DNA of 64,000 nt, from contig JAVXUO010002685.1 of NCBI GenBank assembly GCA_033065855.1, positions 62,001-126,000 of the forward strand. Reading direction: 5' to 3'. This DNA comes from Escallonia rubra (lineage: Eukaryota; Streptophyta; Magnoliopsida; Escalloniales; Escalloniaceae). A program made the position numbers and the translations under genes. Positions 58,781 through 64,000 of this stretch are shown one piece after another; positions within the stretch are counted from its first letter, which is position 1, and the number at the start of each line of letters is the position of its first letter. The notes beneath the pieces are model-generated. The model was not told the DNA's origin. It was given only the letters and a program-made list of their open reading frames with translations, and did not search any database.

Positions 58781-60234
58781 AGAGGTCTTGAGAATTCATT
58801 AGGGGGATAACATTTTGGACATTTTCACTTTCTCACTCTAGAATTTTAGAGAGAGAAACATATAGTACCCTGACTCTGGACCTAAGCATCGGACTGTGAC
58901 TGTCATCGTGTATTCATCTCGCGCTATCGCCCTCGCAGCACTGCCACCCTCGAGTTCTGTCTGGGAAGCCCTTGGTCTCTGCCCTTGTTCCACCCTTGCT
59001 GTCTCTCACTTTACATACTTGGAAGCTGACTCGGACTGCAGCCTTTGTGGCACCTCCACGTAGGTACGAACCCACATTTCCTTGGCATCAGACGGTAAAA
59101 ATGCATGTTGACCAGACGTCTGTTAGTTTTTCAAGGGCAAAATGGTATTTTGCTCGTAAAAGCTTAATTGCCAGTAGGGATGACCCTGGACATAGCAACC
59201 ACCCAGCCATTGTTGCTGCAGTAGTAATCAACTTCTCCTTTGATCAGCATATATGTCTCCGAAGACCACGAGCTAGCCATGCCAACCAAGGTTAGCCACC
59301 AAAGAGCCCCACCGGCGTTCAATGTCATCACCGTAGAAAATGCCCATGGGCCCACTTCCATGGGATTTTCATGGAAAGTTCGCCGTAGAGTTTCACCACC
59401 GCAGTGCCACAAAAAAAAAAAGAGTACCAGATGGGGCGGTGCCGCCAGATCCACCACCACCAATTGACCCACCACCGCGGTGAACTACCCAACATCATAT
59501 TTTCTGTAATTCCATCAACCAAATTAAGACATACTTTTGATTGGAACAACCACGGTGATTAGTGCAGTGCCAATCGGCACCATCACCACCGGGACTGGCA
59601 ATAGCGCCAGTCGGCGCATCACCACCATTACTGCTCGATGTTTGTAACGAGACTACAACTTTCGTACCACAACCATTCCATACATCGCCGATGGCAGAAC
59701 TTATTAAACATTTTCGCCATAATTTTGTCCAAGTGAATGCCACACAGCCTCCGCTTTCCTGTCCGAATATGTGCCACCACCACCTGAGCTCTAGCCTTCA
59801 ACTCTGGGTTTCATCGTTGCCGAGGGAGCCACCACGATGACGCATATTAGCAAGCAGAAGAGGGCGATAACCATAAAGTCAGAATCCACGGCGATGGCTT
59901 GTGGAGAGAGAAGATGGGGGTGTTGGAGGGAAAGACCATTTGGGGATCGATGGGATCGAGGGTGTTTTGTTACAAGTCCGGGGATGGGTTTGAGGAAGAT
60001 GGGAATTAGGGATTTTGATGTGTCCATGGGGAAAGAGAATTAATAGGCAAAAAGACGCGTTTGCCCCCTTAAAACTAACATACGTGTGGTCAAAGTGCCT
60101 TTTGACCGTCATGTGATGTTGAAAATCAAGATTTTTAAAATTTTGGTGCTGAGTGCCAAAATTAGAACCATGAGGTGTTGGATGCAACTGACCCCTAAGT
60201 ATGTGGTGTAGCGTAAATTTAATCCCCTATAATC

Positions 60235-61330
60235 TAAGTAGTACTAACAACGTTGCACAACATAAACTTCATCAAACTATAAGAATATTATAATCTTCAA
60301 ATACCTAATTACATAAAAAAGACATCAACCTGACCATTTAATTACAATAGCCATCATAAAGGGTTTACCATCATCATTTTAACCAAGATTCTTAAATATT
60401 TTCAAGCTCTTCTCTAACATATCTTAACACCAATGAAGCATGTAAATCAACCACTCAATTGTGAACCACGAACAACTCAAGGTAACTAATCTTCGTTCCC
60501 ATTGCTTGTTTCTTGCTCCTCGCCATCACAACCATCCTACAAAATATGACGTGCCAATCACATATCTTTCAAATGGTACCAAACAAGAATGCATGTCACG
60601 AGTTTTAATAACCCAATAAATCCTCATGCACATTTTCAAATCGACCCGGCAACTATCCATTCACATGATCAACAGTAACCACCAAGACCGACATTTATTA
60701 ATCCATTTGCATTCATCTCGGCAACAACCTGATACATCGGTAACACATGTTCAACATTTATCATGAGAAAAGTACACTATATTTGCTGAACTTTTCACAC
60801 TTCAAATATGTTCCAAAGAAATGTTCAAATATTAAACACAAATAGCCCATCTTTGAATCATTTACACCTATGCAACAAATTACCAATTACTTACAATTTT
60901 ACTATGAGCCTGGGGCGTGAAGCCTCGTCCATTTTTCTTATTGTCGATCTTCAGGAATCTATACACATGGTAGCTTTATTGGGTGGGACCTTATACTTCT
61001 CAACCTTATAAAAAAAACACAATATAAGGTATCTACGAAGCAAATTGTCGATATAGTTGTGGGATTTAAATATGCCAAACGAGAATGGAAGTATGTTACA
61101 TATTGTCGCCTCTTCTTTGCAATGGATTTGCAGCCTAAGGTATGTGGATACATCTGACTCAATGCATTTGTACGGTTATCGGCTACCTCTTTCTGGAATA
61201 TAAGTATCACAATTAGCGCGCGTGTGTGTGTATACATATGTATAAATGTGTGTGTGTAGCATATACATTAGCTATAGTACTTGCTTTATGTTTTCATAAA
61301 GAATATACCTGCATGTCACCATCCTTCCAA
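60235..61330. other. Spacer between the MULE-type and CACTA elements
   Basis: AT-rich sequence with no coding exon or element end. A GT microsatellite (GCGCGCGTGTGTGTGTATAC and following) lies at 61217-61257. Confidence 0.5.
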
Positions 61331-61353
61331 CACTACAGGCCGGAAATATGAGC

Positions 61354-61765
61354 TTTAGCGACTGCCAAAAACGGTTGCTAGAGGAGGAAAAACGGTTGCT
61401 AACTTGTTTTAGCGACCGCAAAACGCGGTCTCTAAAACGATCACTAGAGGCCAGGTCACAGAACTTTAGCGACCGCATTTAATTAACAGCGCTAAATTTA
61501 ACGATCGCATTGACCAAGTTTAACGACTGCCTACGTGGTCCCTAAATTTTTTAAATTTTAAATTATTTTTTTATTTAGCGACCGTGCATTGACTTATATT
61601 GGGTCGCTAATTTTTTTTTTAATTTAAAATTTTTTTATTTAGCAACCGCGTTTTCTAATTTAGCGTCTGTTATTGCGGTCGTTAAATATTTTTTAATTTT
61701 AAAATTTTTAATTAGCGACTACATTTTTCGAGTTTAGCTACCGCGATGTGTGGTCACTAAACCTG
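61354..61765. repeat. Subterminal motif array of the CACTA element
   Basis: Repeated 12-mers related to TTTAGCGACCGC and its complement are spaced 20-60 bases apart between AT-rich linkers. In En/Spm-type elements such motifs bind the element's DNA-binding protein. Confidence 0.8.
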
Positions 61766-62063
61766 GGTTATGCTTTGAAAAATCAGGTCTGTTTTGACCT
61801 CCTATCTAAAACTTGTTCAAAATCAATTCACACATTCAACAACCTGTCTAAAACCAATATGCTCTACACTTCCAAAAACAAGTCCCGTATTCATTTCAAT
61901 ACGTCAATCCCAAACCACGCACATCAACAAAGCTTTACATCATCAAACTATAAACATAGGCCATTAAAACCACGTCAAAGTGACAAAGAAAAATGTCAAC
62001 TCTCAGGTACATACACAGTCTTTAACCAAAATTGGAAAAATGAGTCAAGTATATGTTCATGAG

Positions 62064-63808
62064 CTACACAACTACAATACATAGGACCCCAAGAACATAG
62101 TAGTCGGCAGACTGATCAACCTCGTCATCATCGTCTTGTTCATCCCTTGTTGAAGGCACGTTTGATCCAACAATGTCCTCACTGCCTTGAGAATCACCAG
62201 CACTAGGCACAATGCCGCTCTGCATGAAGCCATACAAATGATTCAACACAATTATAGTAATATCTTATCCACACTGATATAATCAAATCAAGATCACAGA
62301 CTAAATGACCACAATACATAACTACTTAAGAAAATTGGTATGACCTGATGTTTGGCTATGGGTATAATAAAACCTTGTTGGATCATCATTGTAATTTTTT
62401 CTTCAACAAGTCTGTCTTAGCGCTCTTTCTCCGTCTCTTCAAACTAAGAATCGCTACAACTGGTTGCACCTGATGACTGTTGTCTGCCTAGCAATGAACG
62501 TGCGGATTGACGAGGGCGTCCGAGGATATGGTTCTTCTTAGGACCCCCTGTACCTTCTGACCACAAAAAGATCTCATCCACTGCTTGGCTACCATCTGCC
62601 TTGGAGTTGGCCTGAACTTTTTCCTTATATGCATTATGTATAAGAAAGTAATAAATGTTATAGGAATGCAACTGGTCGTAACCAATAAGGATACAATAAG
62701 AATGGAAAAGTGAATAATAGTTGATTGTTCACCGCAAACTGCTCTGCGCTATCAGAAATCCACTTCCCATCTTTATTTTTGTGTGTGACCTTTAAGCCTT
62801 GGAGCATCATATAGGGTTTTTGTCACGGTCTTCTTCTCTCAGCTTCAGATTGTGCACGACATATGGACGTGATTCAACACTATGCTTCATCTTCTTCTCA
62901 CTATTCGCCATATCCTTGCCTTGCTCTCTGAGCGTGGCCCATTCAGCTGTACACCAATGATCCACCACCTGCCCCCACATGGCTTTTGAGAAGTACTCGG
63001 GATTGAAGTCCCTGGCCATAGAAATATCTGTCGCGTTAGCCCGAGCTAGAGCATGCCTTCTTGCATTGAGCATCCATTTCTTGTAATTTTCTCAACAATG
63101 CTACTCCCAGGCTTGCCTCCCAAGTTCTTGGTCTTCGTCGGACTTGAATTTGAAGTAGTCCTAAACATAATTGAACACAATTTCAAACAGGATTAATAAG
63201 AAAAATTTAGCAATAATGTACTTTTAAAACCAAATAAAGCAATGAAGAATAGATTATCCTTACCAAGAACTTCCTCTTGACAAGTTCCTTGTACATGTCT
63301 GGTTCGGTCCACGCCTTCCACGTCGGATAAGGCCGTGGGAGGTGGCCCATGATAATAGGATCGATTTAGGTCCTAATGCAATCTTCAACAAAGCTAATTA
63401 AGATGCATCACAAGAGATATATCAATCCCAAAAAAATAAAGTATTAAGTTAGATAGGTTAGCTAAAAGATGGTAGGAATTGAGCTTTGAAAATTGAAAAC
63501 ATACTAATTGTTGAGGACATGAGCAGTAATCCTTTGCTCCGGGGTGGCTGGAAGAGGTATCCCACGTGTGATACCTCTAGGTACATATCCAGTAAAAGCT
63601 ACAAATGATGAAAAGGAAGACGATATATATTTTACAACAAATATGTTATAACAACAAAATATTATTGTCTCACCACGTACTGAAGCTTCTGACGACATCG
63701 GCTGCTCATCAGTAGCGCCGTCATCAATCCTGGGGAGGGGGCTGACTGGGCCGAAGCAAGTCCACGGCGACCGCATTCACGACTTCGGGGTGCACTAGGT
63801 CTCGACAT
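62064..63808 (-). pseudogene. Plant transposase (Ptta/En-Spm type) gene, degraded
   Basis: Spliced minus-strand pieces: start MSRPSAPRSREC (from 63808, donor at 63673), AFTGYVPRGITRGIPLPATP (about 63600-63515), MGHLPRPYPTWKAWTEPDMY (about 63350-63260), and DYFKFKSDEDQELGRQAWE followed by ENYKKWMLNARRHALARANA (63160-62840). The last continues to KAMWGQVVDHWCTAEWATL and SRPYVVHNL. Then come VTHKNKDGKWISDSAEQF (about 62790-62735), DEIFLWSEGTGGPKKNHILG (62590-62500) and an acidic tail (DEQDDDDEVDQSADYY, to 62064). This order (helical domain, W-x-x-WC, HxxGSRP-like block, D-E-(I/M)-F) is that of the Plant_transposase family PF03004. TAG (63101-63103) and TGA (63092-63094) break the central exon. 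Confidence 0.75.
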
Positions 63809-64000
63809 ATCTACAAACAAGCACTAGGGAGTAACATAAGAAAACTTCAACAACAAATATCATAACTAAAAGCAATTGATATGTTTACAGTTCCAATTAT
63901 AGTTCACTTGAATAATAAAAGACTTAAGTGCAAAAGTTAATTGATAACAATGCTAATTCAGCTTTATATAGCCAATCACCATCAGTAATAGACAACTCAA

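Larger units (their letters stand above)
57408..59090. mobile_element. Solo LTR nested in the left end of the MULE-type element
   Basis: The insertion starts TGTTCCCAACCC, ends CCTTGGCATCA, and is flanked by an exact 5-bp duplication GACGG (57403-57407 and 59091-59095). TG-CA ends with a 5-bp duplication are the LTR retrotransposon signature. No gag, pol or second LTR is present, so it is a solo LTR of 1683 bp. A TATA box (58774-58780, TATAAAT) is followed by a transcribed-looking CT-rich leader. Removing it restores the MULE end (ATGACGGT to AAAAATGCATGTTGACCA). The parental family is not identified. Confidence 0.85.
57296..60225. mobile_element. MULE-type element with perfect 9-bp target duplication, split by an LTR
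   Basis: The left end GGATTAATTTTATGCTACAC matches the complement of the right end, GGATTAAATTTACGCTACAC. Both continue through ATACTTAGGGGTCAGTTGCA. The 9-mer CCTATAATC is repeated exactly at 57287-57295 and 60226-60234. Without the nested LTR and its 5-bp duplication the element is about 1.24 kb. The interior is CCACCA/GGTGGT-rich and non-coding as far as I can tell. Its ends share the blocks GACGGTCAAAAGG, TTTGACCA and GTTAGTTTT with the 5230-6364 element, so the two belong to one family. Confidence 0.9.
61331..64000 (-). mobile_element. CACTA (En/Spm) element, one end in the window
   Basis: The terminus CACTACAGGCCGG begins at 61331 after CAA, the candidate 3-bp target copy. The next 430 bases hold about a dozen subterminal motifs of the type TTTAGCGACCGC in both orientations (for example 61354, 61407 and 61461, with complements such as GCGGTCGTTAAA). 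This is the binding-site array typical of CACTA elements. Transposase-like exons lie on the minus strand further in. The other terminus lies beyond the window, so the element is larger than 2.67 kb. Confidence 0.88.

Noticed and set aside
59081-59095. Reading TGGCATCAGAC at the LTR end as a tRNA-Met primer site
   Set aside because: The exact 5-bp duplication GACGG puts the LTR boundary at 59090, inside this string, and the MULE end resumes immediately. The resemblance is coincidental.
1-64000. CRISPR arrays, rRNA genes, tRNA genes
   Set aside because: No spaced identical short repeats of CRISPR type, no rRNA-like stretch and no cloverleaf with both internal promoter boxes were seen by eye. 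A tRNAscan run would settle single tRNA genes.

Overview
The window is nuclear DNA of a flowering plant, probably a eudicot: AT-rich introns and spacers, GT-AG introns of tens to thousands of bases, an Aux/IAA gene, an ER alpha-mannosidase gene, and plant-type transposable elements (Tat-lineage Ty3/gypsy, MULE, hAT, CACTA, TRIM). I cannot name the species. It holds three host genes in a landscape of old, nested elements. Most short open frames are chance products of low-complexity MITE interiors.

Layout. 1-3100: 5' part of an unrecognised, spliced, Ser/Lys-rich gene on the + strand. 5230-6364: MULE-type element with long inverted ends. About 6537-17565: decayed Tat-lineage Ty3/gypsy retrotransposon on the minus strand (gag, deleted pro/RT, RNase H, aRNH, integrase). 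A plant-mobile-domain (PMD) ORF with introns lies antisense to it between integrase and the 3' LTR. A hAT element (13037-14167) sits inside its archaeal-type RNase H. 17844-22190: a hAT element rich in GGCCC, a MULE element and two MITEs, ending just upstream of the next gene.

22400-37684: complete 17-exon gene for an EDEM/MNS4-type class I alpha-mannosidase-like protein (620 aa), which marks misfolded glycoproteins in the ER. Its introns carry a TRIM retroelement, a MITE, a local duplication and one GC-AG splice pair. 40260-42251: two adjacent elements with related inverted ends that carry fragments of host genes, a PB1-domain gene and an ANGUSTIFOLIA/CtBP gene, so they look like Pack-MULEs. 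44428-45460: complete four-exon Aux/IAA gene on the minus strand. 46000-57290: gene-poor spacer with two sets of diverged duplications. 57296-60225: MULE element with a perfect 9-bp target duplication, split by a 1.68-kb solo LTR with a perfect 5-bp duplication and an internal 169-bp tandem array. 61331-end: end of a CACTA (En/Spm) element with a degraded transposase gene.

The three host genes show no functional link. The main interest is the element biology: gene capture, an antisense spliced ORF inside a retrotransposon, and nesting that can be ordered from target duplications.
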